Source: JAAFHB01 sp037133495 (GTDB lineage Bacteria; Bacteroidota; Bacteroidia; Bacteroidales; Prolixibacteraceae). From it: a stretch of 64,000 nt of DNA. Both the position numbers and the translations under genes were made by a program. Location of the stretch: the NCBI GenBank assembly GCA_037133495.1, contig JBAXOA010000011.1, forward strand, positions 1-64,000, read 5' to 3'. Positions 37,184-45,778 of this stretch are shown piece by piece. Within the stretch, counting starts at the first letter, position 1; each line of letters begins with the position of its first letter. The notes beneath the pieces were generated by a model, which worked only from the letters and a program-made list of their open reading frames with translations, was not told the origin of the DNA and made no database searches.

Positions 37184-37527
37184 TTGATCCTCCATTTATT
37201 GAAGAGCAACCGCAAGAGCACCCTATCAGCAAAAAATACAAAGTTCAACAAGATGATCGTGAAAAGTACATTTGGCGTATGCTGATTTACAAAGGCGATA
37301 AACTGCATGAGGAGTTCTTTGTTTATCATGTAGTAGATGCCACACAAAAACAATAATAATCCTGTTAAAAATGCTATAATATACAGATAGTTAATGAATT
37401 CTGTTTTAGTCTGCGAGCGCCTGAACATCTCTGCCGATACATTTCTGGCGAAATCTGCGGATAGTTGAAAATCCGGTTCAGCGTTAAACGATTCATCTAT
37501 TAGATGATCCAGTTCTTTATTGTTCAT
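37177..37527 (-). CDS. Probable anti-sigma partner, small membrane protein
   Basis: 116-residue protein with a soluble N-terminal 45 residues (MNNKELDHLIDESFNAEPDF), two membrane segments (about 47-70 and 85-105) and a short basic end. Its start overlaps the end of the ECF sigma gene by 11 bases, so the two are cotranscribed and probably coupled. Position and layout suggest that it holds or regulates the sigma factor at the membrane. No zinc-binding HxxxCxxC motif is seen, so it is not a classic ZAS anti-sigma factor. Confidence 0.6.
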   Translation of the reverse strand: MNNKELDHLIDESFNAEPDFQLSADFARNVSAEMFRRSQTKTEFINYLYIIAFLTGLLLFLCGIYYMINKELLMQFIAFVNQHTPNVLFTIILLNFVFFADRVLLRLLFNKWRINY

Positions 37528-38098
37528 GATTGATCTTCTGTGTGATTTTAGATTTTTTTTTATCAGTCACAAATTCCAGTTTTTCCTTCAATAATGCTTT
37601 TGCTCTGAAAAGATAGTTTTTTACTGTTCCCTCCGGCATGCCGGTGATTTGTTCTATTTCCTGGTACGAAAATTCTTCCAGATGGTACAGGGTGATCACT
37701 GTACGATAATGAGCGGGCAAGTGTTCAATTTGGGCACGGATGTAACGGTGAAGGTCAATCTGCTCGTAATCGGCTGTAACATTGTCTGTCATAAATTGAA
37801 GCGCTTTCGTTTCATCTATATTTATGTCATCGGTTCTTTTGAATTTTCGAAGGTAATTAACGCCGGTATTATATGCAATGGTGGCAATCCAGGTCGATAA
37901 TTTGGATTCTGCACGGTATCTTCCTAAATTTTCATACACCTTAATGAATACTTCCTGTGAAACGTCTTCAACTTCCTCGTGTCGTTGAATTAATCGTCCG
38001 GTAATGTGAACCACCAGTTTCTGATAACGGCTCACCAATGCAGTAAATGCATTTGTATTCCCGTTTAATATCTGTTTGATTAACTCGTGATCGTCCAT
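37517..38098 (-). CDS. ECF-type RNA polymerase sigma factor
   Basis: 193-residue sigma-70 family regulator with only regions 2 and 4. Region 2 covers about residues 15-90 (FTALVSRYQKLVVHITG, EVEDVSQEVFIKVYENL, STWIATIAYNTGVNYLRK). Region 4 covers about 125-180 (LPAHYRTVITLYHLEEFSYQ, EIEQITGMPEGTVKNYLFRA). Two divergent promoters with the same boxes lie upstream, which suggests that the factor activates itself and the DUF6249-like gene. Confidence 0.92.
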   Translation of the reverse strand: MDDHELIKQILNGNTNAFTALVSRYQKLVVHITGRLIQRHEEVEDVSQEVFIKVYENLGRYRAESKLSTWIATIAYNTGVNYLRKFKRTDDINIDETKALQFMTDNVTADYEQIDLHRYIRAQIEHLPAHYRTVITLYHLEEFSYQEIEQITGMPEGTVKNYLFRAKALLKEKLEFVTDKKKSKITQKINHEQ

Positions 38099-38109
38099 AC
38101 TCTAGATTT

Positions 38110-38136
38110 GACAATAAATGGCCTTTAAATGTTGCA
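38110..38136 (-). promoter_or_regulatory. candidate ECF promoter of the sigma gene
   Basis: On the minus strand, TGCAACATTT (38136-38127), 11 bases, ATTGTC (38115-38110), 12 bases before the sigma start codon. The same two boxes at the same distance occur on the plus strand for the divergent gene. Confidence 0.6.
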
Positions 38137-38176
38137 TCAGGTTCGAAATTATTTCTGATAATAATAAGGCCTCAAC

Positions 38177-38203
38177 TGCAACATTTTCTTTGACAACATT
38201 GTC
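38177..38203 (+). promoter_or_regulatory. candidate ECF promoter of the DUF6249-like gene
   Basis: TGCAACATTT (38177-38186), 11 bases, ATTGTC (38198-38203), 30 bases before ATG 38234. The spacing between the GCAAC core and GTC is 18 bases, in the range of ECF -35/-10 elements. Confidence 0.6.
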
Positions 38204-38233
38204 TCATTTTATAAACAATTAAAACTGAAAATT

Positions 38234-38623
38234 ATGAAAGGTCCTTTTGATGTAATGATGGTTGCTGTAGTTTTTTACGCAATTTACGCAATTTTAAAAA
38301 ATTTTACCGATTTCTTATTAAAACGGAAGATCATCAGAGCCGGCCATTTTGAGAATGCCGGAATATTAGAGCAAAGGGTGGCTTCTATAGGATCAGAGAA
38401 CCAGGAAGCAAATAAATTCCCGTCATTAAAATGGGGTTTGGTAGCTCTCTTTGGTGGATTAGGCTTTATTTTTATTGATCTGATGAGCCCAAGTGCTTCT
38501 AATCCTGATAATTATCAGGATTTTATGCACAACAGTGTGTTGCCTTTTGGGATTGAGTTGGTTTCTATTTCATTGGGATTTATTATCTATTTTTTGATCG
38601 TGAATTTTACGAAGAAAAAATAG
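38234..38623 (+). CDS. DUF6249-like small membrane protein
   Basis: 129-residue protein with an N-terminal membrane segment (about 6-24), a charged loop (KRKIIRAGHFENAGILEQRV) and two further membrane segments (about 65-85 and 103-122). It resembles the DUF6249 group found beside ECF sigma factors in Bacteroidota. Function unknown. It is divergent from the sigma gene and carries the same promoter boxes, so it is a likely target of that sigma factor. It ends at a strong bidirectional hairpin. Confidence 0.6.
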   Translation: MKGPFDVMMVAVVFYAIYAILKNFTDFLLKRKIIRAGHFENAGILEQRVASIGSENQEANKFPSLKWGLVALFGGLGFIFIDLMSPSASNPDNYQDFMHNSVLPFGIELVSISLGFIIYFLIVNFTKKK

Positions 38624-38640
38624 TCCATTGAATTATTGAG

Positions 38641-38680
38641 ATGTTTGAAGAGACGTGTACCAACGCGTCTCTTCAAACAT
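38641..38680. terminator. Bidirectional terminator
   Basis: Perfect 15-base arms (ATGTTTGAAGAGACG at 38641-38655, its complement at 38666-38680) with a 10-base loop, between two convergent genes (stops at 38623 and 38688). T-rich on the plus side and A-rich before it. Confidence 0.85.
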
Positions 38681-38687
38681 TTAATTT

Positions 38688-39542
38688 TTACTTTTCCTCC
38701 AGGATTCTCTTCAACCATTTTTCTGCCAATCCCGGCCAGGTTTCGGCGGCAATATTTCCGGGACGTAAACCGTAGCCATGCCCGCCCTTTGGCATAAAAT
38801 GCAATTCAACCGGTACTTTGGCTTCCCGAAGTGCTGCTGCTATTACCAAAGCGCTGTTTCCATAGTTATCATCGGCTGTAGCAAATAGAAACATCGGTGG
38901 TGTGTTCTGATTGACAATTAATTCGGGGGTCAATGATCGGTTTGCACCCTGATCGAGGTAGGCTGGATATATCAGAATTGCAAAGTCGGGTCGACACGAT
39001 AACGAATCTGCTTGATCAGCAGGCGAATAGCTTTTTATTCCATAACGTGTTGCAGCCCTCGCTGATAAACTTCCTCCCGCTGAAAATCCCATCACACCTA
39101 TTCTATTGGACTTTATTCTGTATTTTATTGAATCATTCCTGATTAATCGTATCGCTCTTTGGATGTCTATCAAGGCACCTTCCTGCTTTTTGGGAACCCG
39201 GTATTGCAGCACAAAAGCGGTAAAACCTTGTTTTGTGAGCCATTCAGCGATTTCTGTTCCTTCTAAATTATATGCCAAAATGCCGTATCCTCCGCCCGGG
39301 CAGACGATAACACCAGCGCTTGTATTATTTTCTCTTGCAGGTTTAAAAACGATGAATGCAGGATTTGTCACATCTGTCAACCGAATAACATCCCTTGAGT
39401 GGTCGGGAGTCTCGACAGGTTCATGCTTGTTTTCTGTCTCTCCCGGCACCTGACCGGGCCATAGGTATACCGGAGCCTGATTCTGGCCGAAGCAGCCGAA
39501 GGAAACAGCAACGAAAGCGGTTAAGAAAAATGTTTTTATCAT
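38688..39542 (-). CDS. Secreted alpha/beta hydrolase (esterase)
   Basis: 284-residue exported hydrolase. The signal peptide ends near FGCFGQ. The oxyanion region GVIVCPGGGYGILAYN and the nucleophile elbow GVMGFSAGGSLSARAA place it with the BD-FAE/Axe-type esterase group often used on plant polysaccharides. The Asp (ATADDNYGN) and His (KGGHGYGL) complete the triad. It stands alone, with an 8-base tandem repeat in its upstream region. Confidence 0.88.
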   Translation of the reverse strand: MIKTFFLTAFVAVSFGCFGQNQAPVYLWPGQVPGETENKHEPVETPDHSRDVIRLTDVTNPAFIVFKPARENNTSAGVIVCPGGGYGILAYNLEGTEIAEWLTKQGFTAFVLQYRVPKKQEGALIDIQRAIRLIRNDSIKYRIKSNRIGVMGFSAGGSLSARAATRYGIKSYSPADQADSLSCRPDFAILIYPAYLDQGANRSLTPELIVNQNTPPMFLFATADDNYGNSALVIAAALREAKVPVELHFMPKGGHGYGLRPGNIAAETWPGLAEKWLKRILEEK

Positions 39543-39561
39543 GTTAATTATTTATGAATGT

Positions 39562-39633
39562 GCTAATATGCTAATTTGCTAATTTGCCAATGTGCTAATT
39601 TGCCAATATGCTAATGTGCTAATGTGCTAATTG
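39562..39633 (+). repeat. 8-base tandem repeat, nine units
   Basis: Nine consecutive units of the form GCTAATNT (two as GCCAATNT, the last ending TG), 72 bases, directly upstream of the esterase gene and 60 bases from the end of the ABC permease gene. The copies differ only at positions 3 and 7-8. Confidence 0.85.
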
Positions 39634-39694
39634 CAACCCATCAACTCTTCAGCCTATATTTCCCCAATTCAACCGATCAACCAATCAACTTTCA

Positions 39695-40810
39695 TTATGA
39701 CGTCTTTTTGTAGCGAAAAATTGCCAGACCAAACATTGAAACTGCAAAAGCCGAGAGGGCAGCAAACTCATTAAAGATATCAAAAAAGTTGGAACCTTTC
39801 AAGATAATACTCCGCATAATTTTCACAAAATAGTAAAGCGGATTAATGAAATCAAGTTTTTGCGCCCAGTCCGGCATACTTTCAACGGGGGTAAATAATC
39901 CGCTCATCATAATAAAAACGATTAAGGAAAAGAAGGCAACAAACGTAGCTTGTTGTTGGGTATCACTGATCGTGGAAATAAACAATCCCCACGAAAGTAC
40001 CAAAACCAGATAAATAGCGGCCATACCAAACAGCAAAACCAAACTTCCCCTGATGGGAATATTAAAGGCCAGTCGGGCGACTAATAATCCAAAGGCAAGG
40101 TCAAACAACCCGATTACCAGAAAGGGGAGGAGCTTGCCTGCAATAAACTGCCACTTTTTAAGCGGCGTAACATTAATCTGCTCAATTGTTCCAAGTTCTT
40201 TTTCACGGACAAGATTCATCCCTCCCAGCAGCATCCCTACCACAGTGATCAAAACAACAAGGATTCCGGGTGCCATATAAAATTTGTAGTTGAGCTGCGG
40301 ATTAAACCAATAAGTTGGTTTAATTATTATACTTTTTATCTGTCCGCGTTGAGCCGCATTGGTATTGATTAATACTTTCTGACTGAACGATCCAATGACA
40401 TTTGAGAGGTAACTCAACGAAAGTTGTGCGGCATTACCGTTAATTGCATCAACAAGAATCTGAACATTTGTTTTTTTATTTAAAGTAAGTTCTTTGTCGA
40501 AACGTTGAGGAATAATTAAAGCGAGATTAATTTTATTTCGCATCAGAAGATCCTCCGCTTCTTCAGAGTTGGCAAGATTTTGTCTGACTTTAAAGAATGG
40601 ATTTCCGGTAATTTCGGCTACCAGCTTACGGGACGAGGCAGAATGATCAAAATCAACAATTGCAAGATCAACCTGAGGAAGTTCATTGGTTGCCGCAAAT
40701 ACAAGAATAAGCATCTGAACCAGTGGCATCACAAAAATAATTGGCAACATTGATTTGTTACGAAAAATCTGAGTAAACTCTTTTTGAAGAATATAAAATA
40801 GCGTTCGCAT
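39695..40810 (-). CDS. ABC-2 type exporter permease (distal copy)
   Basis: 371 residues: an N-terminal membrane segment (MLPIIFVMPLVQMLILVFA), a large extracytoplasmic domain (about 45-180) and five membrane segments in the C-terminal half (MAPGILVVLITVVGMLLGGM onward). Same architecture as the permease just upstream (6-base gap), so they likely pair as a heterodimer, as in YbhS/YbhR. It is the last gene of the TetR-controlled operon. Confidence 0.9.
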   Translation of the reverse strand: MRTLFYILQKEFTQIFRNKSMLPIIFVMPLVQMLILVFAATNELPQVDLAIVDFDHSASSRKLVAEITGNPFFKVRQNLANSEEAEDLLMRNKINLALIIPQRFDKELTLNKKTNVQILVDAINGNAAQLSLSYLSNVIGSFSQKVLINTNAAQRGQIKSIIIKPTYWFNPQLNYKFYMAPGILVVLITVVGMLLGGMNLVREKELGTIEQINVTPLKKWQFIAGKLLPFLVIGLFDLAFGLLVARLAFNIPIRGSLVLLFGMAAIYLVLVLSWGLFISTISDTQQQATFVAFFSLIVFIMMSGLFTPVESMPDWAQKLDFINPLYYFVKIMRSIILKGSNFFDIFNEFAALSAFAVSMFGLAIFRYKKTS

Positions 40811-40816
40811 AGTTGA

Positions 40817-41923
40817 CTATTGAAGACGGATTTTGAATTTTCGGATGCTGATAAATATAAAGAGAATGGCCATTCCCAGCAGAACCAGTGTATGAGGCCA
40901 AATGATATCCAGACCTCCACCTTTTAGCATAACTGTTCTGTTGATCTCAATGAACCACCTGGGTGGCATCAGATTAGCCACTATCTGTAAAGGAACGGGC
41001 ATATTTTTTACGGGAAATATAAAGCCGGAGAGGAGGATACTTGGAAGCATCAGTACAAATCCTGAAAGAGCCAAAGCTGTTACCTGATTATTCACAAAAG
41101 TTGAGATCAATATCCCGAGAGATAATGCAAGGAAAATAAACAGGAGAATTTCTCCTAATAAGAGTGCAACGCTTCCTATGACAGGAACTTCGAATACAAA
41201 ATATCCCAATAGCAGCACTACTAATGCATTGATAATTGAGAGGATCAAATATGGTGTTACTTTTCCCAGAATGATCTGGATTGGTTTAAGCGGCGAAGCA
41301 AGCAGAATCTCCATGGTTCCGTTTTCTTTTTCGCGGGTGATGGTAATTGCGGTCATCATTGCTGAGACAAGCATCAGAATAACGGCAATCAGACCAGGAA
41401 TAAAATTGTAGGCATCACGCATATTTTCGTTAAAAAGCATTCTGACCTTAATATTTACTCCGGGAGGAGACTGATCTTTGAGAAATTCACTTCTGACAAA
41501 ATCGTTGGTAATAGCTGTTGTGTAATTAACCACCAGCTGTGCCGTATTCGGTTCGGAGGCATCGGCTATAACCTGAAGATCGGCTTTCCCTTCTTTCATA
41601 AGGTTTTTTGCAAAGTCTGGATTGAATACTACTATCTCCTTTACTTTACTGCTTCGAAATAAATCTTCATATTCACTTTCTGACGAAGGGATTGCTGCCA
41701 GTTGAAAAAATCCTGAGGATAATAGTCTTTGGCTGAGTCGTTTACTTAAGTCGTCTTTGGAGTGATCCACAATCGCTATTTTAACATTGCGTACCTCATT
41801 GGTCAGTACATAACCAAAAAGCATTAGCTGGGCTATGGGTATCCCAAATAAAATAACCAGGGTTCGAGGATCCCGGAATATATGGTAAAACTCTTTTCTT
41901 AGAAAGGCGAGAAATCTGTTCAT
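40817..41923 (-). CDS. ABC-2 type exporter permease (proximal copy)
   Basis: 368 residues with the same topology as its neighbour: segment 1 near residue 25, an extracytoplasmic domain, then membrane segments from about 175 (FIPGLIAVILMLVSAMMTAI), with the coupling-helix motif TITREKENGTMEILLASPLK. Start and previous stop overlap by four bases. Confidence 0.9.
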   Translation of the reverse strand: MNRFLAFLRKEFYHIFRDPRTLVILFGIPIAQLMLFGYVLTNEVRNVKIAIVDHSKDDLSKRLSQRLLSSGFFQLAAIPSSESEYEDLFRSSKVKEIVVFNPDFAKNLMKEGKADLQVIADASEPNTAQLVVNYTTAITNDFVRSEFLKDQSPPGVNIKVRMLFNENMRDAYNFIPGLIAVILMLVSAMMTAITITREKENGTMEILLASPLKPIQIILGKVTPYLILSIINALVVLLLGYFVFEVPVIGSVALLLGEILLFIFLALSLGILISTFVNNQVTALALSGFVLMLPSILLSGFIFPVKNMPVPLQIVANLMPPRWFIEINRTVMLKGGGLDIIWPHTLVLLGMAILFIFISIRKFKIRLQ

Positions 41924-42648
41924 CGTGCAATTTTTAAAAATACTTCATCCATATTGGAGGCATTGTACTGTTCTTTGAGTTTTTCGGGTGTGTCAAGGGC
42001 AACAATCCGTCCATCTGCCATAATTGAAACCCTGTCGCAATATTCAGCCTCATCCATATAATGGGTTGTTACAAAAACGGTTATTCCTTTTTCAACGGCT
42101 TCGTATATCAGGTTCCAGAATTGCCTGCGGGTAATTGGATCAACTCCGCCGGTGGGCTCATCGAGAAACACAATCTTAGGATTATGGAGTATGGCAATAG
42201 AAAAAGCAAGCTTTTGTTTCCAGCCTAGAGGCAGATCACCGATTTTGCGGTTTTCGTAAGCAGTAAGCTCTAATCTGTCAAGCATTTCATAAGTTCTTGC
42301 TTTCCGCTCGGAAATCGTCATCCCATATACCCCGCCGTAAAAACGAATATTTTCATAAATCGTAAGATCTTCGTACAGGGAAAATTTCTGACTCATATAA
42401 CCGATATTTTGTTTGATTTTTTCAGTCTGCCTGAAAACATCGTAGCCGGCAACGGTCATTTCGCCGGAGGTAGGAGTGGATAGCCCGCATAAAATCCTGA
42501 TAGCTGTAGTTTTTCCGGCACCATTGGCACCCAGAAATCCAAAGATTTCCCCTTTATAAACATCAAAATTGAGGTTGTCGTTGGCAACGAAGCTTCCAAA
42601 CTTCTTTACCATATTTCTTACTGTAATAACCGGTTCTCTCGTAATCAT
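41920..42648 (-). CDS. ABC exporter ATPase (second)
   Basis: 242 residues with Walker A LGANGAGKTTAIRIL, Walker B IVFLDEPTGGVDP and the switch His in VTTHYMDEAEYCD. The signature position reads LPLGWKQKLAF instead of LSGGQ, which deviates from the consensus and may lower ATP hydrolysis at one of the two sites. Overlaps both neighbours by four bases. Confidence 0.92.
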   Translation of the reverse strand: MITREPVITVRNMVKKFGSFVANDNLNFDVYKGEIFGFLGANGAGKTTAIRILCGLSTPTSGEMTVAGYDVFRQTEKIKQNIGYMSQKFSLYEDLTIYENIRFYGGVYGMTISERKARTYEMLDRLELTAYENRKIGDLPLGWKQKLAFSIAILHNPKIVFLDEPTGGVDPITRRQFWNLIYEAVEKGITVFVTTHYMDEAEYCDRVSIMADGRIVALDTPEKLKEQYNASNMDEVFLKIAR

Positions 42649-43562
42649 TGTTTCTGATTGTGATGGTTCATCAAAAGGATAAATACATCTTCAATGGAGG
42701 CTTCAAAAGGTTCAACTAAAATTTCAACTTCTCCATTGTCTGATAAAAACTTCCTGATTGATTCATGTGTTTGCATTCCTTTAGAGGTGACCAGGTGCAA
42801 AACTTGTCCAAAGCTGTTTACGGAGATCAGAGATGGAAGTTGTTCAAGAAGTTTTGAGGTGCTGTAAATTTTTCGGGTTCTGACAGTCCAGATATCTTCA
42901 GGAAACGACTTCGTCATCGCTTGTGGCGTTGAAACAGACATCAGACGACCCTGCTGGATCAAGGCAATTCTGTCGCACATCGAAGCCTCATCCATATAAG
43001 GCGTTGACACCATAATAGTTATCCCCATTTCTTTAAGCCGTTTAAGCATCTCCCAGAACTCTTTTCGTGAAACAGCATCTACACCTGTGGTAGGCTCGTC
43101 GAGAATCAGAATTTCAGGTTTGTGAATAAGTGCACATGAAAGTGCAAGCTTCTGCTTCATACCTCCGGAAAGTTTTCCTGCTCTGCGGGTTTTAAAAGGT
43201 TCGATCTGCTGATAGATATCTTTGATCAGGTGATAGTTTTCCTGAATTGTTGTTCCAAAGACAGTAGCAAAAAATTTGAGATTTTCTTCCACGGTCAGAT
43301 CAGGGTAAAGCGAGAATCGTCCCGGCATATATCCGGTGATTAGCCTTACCTTCTTATAATCCGACACAACATCCAGTCCGCTCATTGTCGCTGAACCCCC
43401 ATCGGGCAGCAGAAGCGACATCAATATGCGCATCAGCGATGTTTTTCCGGCACCATCAGGACCAATCAATCCAAATAGTTCACCTTTATCAATGGAAAGA
43501 GAGACTTTTTCAAGGGCAACAACATTGCCGTATTGTTTATGAATATCTTTGACAACTATCAT
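42645..43562 (-). CDS. ABC exporter ATPase (first)
   Basis: 305 residues with Walker A IGPDGAGKTSLMRIL, signature LSGGMKQKLALS, Walker B ILILDEPTTGVDA, and a C-terminal extension of about 70 residues after the ATPase core. The switch His position reads VSTPYMDEASMCD, with Pro where His is usual, whereas the partner ATPase keeps His but has the odd signature. The two may therefore form an asymmetric pair with one competent site. Confidence 0.92.
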   Translation of the reverse strand: MIVVKDIHKQYGNVVALEKVSLSIDKGELFGLIGPDGAGKTSLMRILMSLLLPDGGSATMSGLDVVSDYKKVRLITGYMPGRFSLYPDLTVEENLKFFATVFGTTIQENYHLIKDIYQQIEPFKTRRAGKLSGGMKQKLALSCALIHKPEILILDEPTTGVDAVSRKEFWEMLKRLKEMGITIMVSTPYMDEASMCDRIALIQQGRLMSVSTPQAMTKSFPEDIWTVRTRKIYSTSKLLEQLPSLISVNSFGQVLHLVTSKGMQTHESIRKFLSDNGEVEILVEPFEASIEDVFILLMNHHNQKQ

Positions 43563-43575
43563 TCAGGAGTCGATA

Positions 43576-44448
43576 TTAGAATTTTATTTCTCCGGGCATA
43601 CCCAGTTTTAGCGATCCGTCGTTGGGAACAAGAACCTTAACTGCATAAACCAGTTTTACACGTTCCTCTCTGGTTTGAATAATTTTTGGAGTGAATTCGG
43701 CTTCAGCAGAAACCCATTCAACCGTTCCGCTAATCTCCTTTATTCCTTCATTCCCGTCAATTAATACTTTAACCAGTTTTCCGGTTTTGATGAGTGTAAG
43801 TTGCGGTCCGCTAATGTAAACCCTCAGAATCAGGTTGTCGATATTGGCCATTTTATACAGCGATTTACCCGGTGTTGCAAGCTCACCTGTTTCGGCATAT
43901 TTCTCTAAAATAATTCCGGTAATCGGAGCTTTCACAACTGAAGCAGCTATCCTGTCGTTTAGTACAGTGATTTGAGCATCAATAGCTTCAGCACTTTTGG
44001 TTATGGTTGATATTTGAGCTGAATAGGCTTTTTTCTGTTTTCCTGCAAGTGCAATCTGACCATCAATATCATCCATTTGCTTTGGCGTTGCTGCACCATC
44101 GGCAAGCATTTTTTTAATTCTTACCTGATCTTTTTGGATATTTGTAATTTGTTGATCCGTTACTGCAATCTGAGCGTAAACTCCTGCCGACTGCGCAAGC
44201 ACTGACTCTTTTTGAGCTATAAGCTGATTTCGCTGAAGTATCAGGTTGGTCGTATCGATGATGGCCATTATTGTTCCCTGAGTAACTTTAGCTCCTTCAG
44301 CAAGCGCTGTGGCTACAATTTTTCCATTTGTTTCAGATGAGATGACAACTTCATCTGTTTCGAAATTTCCAAAGGCGTCAGACTTGATTTTATTGTTCGA
44401 GCATGCTCCTAGTGTAAGGATCAGTAGTATAAATAAAAATGTTTTCAT
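43576..44448 (-). CDS. HlyD-type adaptor lipoprotein
   Basis: I place the start at ATG 44448, giving MKTFLFILLILTLGACSN with lipobox LGAC; the longer frame from 44499 would hide the signal. About 290 residues. A barrel-sandwich half (NGKIVATALAEGAKVTQGTI), a coiled-coil hairpin (about 80-170), the matching lipoyl half (PITGIILEKYAETGELATPG) and a beta-barrel domain (VRVYISGPQ-like segment). It links the ABC pump to the TolC encoded next to it, 19 bases apart by the longer frame. Confidence 0.88.
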   Translation of the reverse strand: MKTFLFILLILTLGACSNNKIKSDAFGNFETDEVVISSETNGKIVATALAEGAKVTQGTIMAIIDTTNLILQRNQLIAQKESVLAQSAGVYAQIAVTDQQITNIQKDQVRIKKMLADGAATPKQMDDIDGQIALAGKQKKAYSAQISTITKSAEAIDAQITVLNDRIAASVVKAPITGIILEKYAETGELATPGKSLYKMANIDNLILRVYISGPQLTLIKTGKLVKVLIDGNEGIKEISGTVEWVSAEAEFTPKIIQTREERVKLVYAVKVLVPNDGSLKLGMPGEIKF

Positions 44449-44518
44449 ATTTCGGGAGATTATCATTTTGTAGTTTTTAAATTTAGAGTAAATATTCATA
44501 TTCAGTGTTTTTATGGAA

Positions 44519-45778
44519 TTATTTTCCTTTGATTGTCTGGTAGTTTACTGATACCTGAATAAGTTGAACCTTGTGGGTTTCGAGGTTTGCTTTCGATTGA
44601 AGGGCTGCGTTTAAATCACGAATATAATCTGCCGAAGTGATCGTTCCATTTTCAAGTGCAACGGCTGAGCGTTTACTGATCTGCTCCTTAATGGCAACTA
44701 ATTGTTCATCAGTGCTTATAAGCGTCTTTAATTTTTGAGAATTTTTCTCTTCCTGATTTAAAGACATTCTGACTGAGCGGTTGAAATTATCAATATTTGT
44801 ATCTATCAGCTCCTTTTGAAGTTTCAGGGTCGATTTTTCACGGGTCGTTTTATGCCAATCCCAGATATTCCATACCATCCCGGCTCCGATCATATAGTAA
44901 TCAGCAAAATTATTGTCGAGCATATTCAATCCGGGACGGCCATAACCGGCCTGACCAAATGCATAAACGAAAGGTTTTCTGGATTGAGTCAAGACTTCGG
45001 CATTTTTGTCAATTTTCGATTTTTGTAACCCGAAAAGGACAATTTCCGGACGGTTCAGATCATAATTTTGTATTCCCGAACCCACCGGCATGGAAAAATG
45101 ATTCTGCTCTGTTATTTTCAATCCTGTAACAATTTCAAGCAAGCTTACAGTGGTCTGTGAAGTAGCTTTAAGTTCGGTTTCCTGCTGTTCGGTCATTAGT
45201 TTTTCGGCTTTTAGCTGATCAAGTTCGTTCGGCAGCGCGATTCCATTATTAACCGCAGAACCCACAATTTTAATTCGTTCGTCAAGCGTTGATTTTTTCA
45301 GTTCAATAATCTGCAAGTTTTCCTGAAGAATCAATACATTAAAATATAACAAATTAACGGTTTCTTTAATCTTATACAAATCAGTTTCATTTTGTTGTTT
45401 TGAGATTAACCGGTCAGCCTCTTCAAGTTCCTGTCGTTTTTTTGCGACCCCGCCATCATAAAGTTTTTGTTTGATATCGACGTATGCTTTGTACTGATCT
45501 TTAGACAGTGGTTCCGGACCAGCAAACCCAGGCAATTTAAGTGCAAGTTGAGTAACTTCCGACTGCCACGAGGCACGTGCGCTCAGATCAAACTGGGGCA
45601 AGTTCAAAGTCCGGATATTTTGCTGACGAAGTTCTGAAATCTGGTCAATAATTCCCGCCTGCCTCAGCAGCGGATGATTTTTCCGCGCCATCGCCTGACA
45701 GGAGTCTAAACTTAATTCCTGTCCGTAGGATGAAACAAAAATCAGGGTGAATAACAATAAGGGGATTAATTTTCTCAT
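44519..45778 (-). CDS. TolC-family outer-membrane protein
   Basis: 419-residue outer-membrane efflux channel with a signal peptide (FTLIFVSSYGQ). N-terminal OEP helix LSLDSCQAMARKNHPLLRQA, long helical hairpins (about 120-210 and 310-390). First structural gene behind tetR, whose stop it overlaps by four bases, so regulator and exporter are one operon. Confidence 0.9.
   Translation of the reverse strand: MRKLIPLLLFTLIFVSSYGQELSLDSCQAMARKNHPLLRQAGIIDQISELRQQNIRTLNLPQFDLSARASWQSEVTQLALKLPGFAGPEPLSKDQYKAYVDIKQKLYDGGVAKKRQELEEADRLISKQQNETDLYKIKETVNLLYFNVLILQENLQIIELKKSTLDERIKIVGSAVNNGIALPNELDQLKAEKLMTEQQETELKATSQTTVSLLEIVTGLKITEQNHFSMPVGSGIQNYDLNRPEIVLFGLQKSKIDKNAEVLTQSRKPFVYAFGQAGYGRPGLNMLDNNFADYYMIGAGMVWNIWDWHKTTREKSTLKLQKELIDTNIDNFNRSVRMSLNQEEKNSQKLKTLISTDEQLVAIKEQISKRSAVALENGTITSADYIRDLNAALQSKANLETHKVQLIQVSVNYQTIKGK

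Noticed and set aside
39562..39633. Possible CRISPR array
   Set aside because: Units are 8 bases with no spacers and no cas genes nearby; it is a simple tandem repeat.
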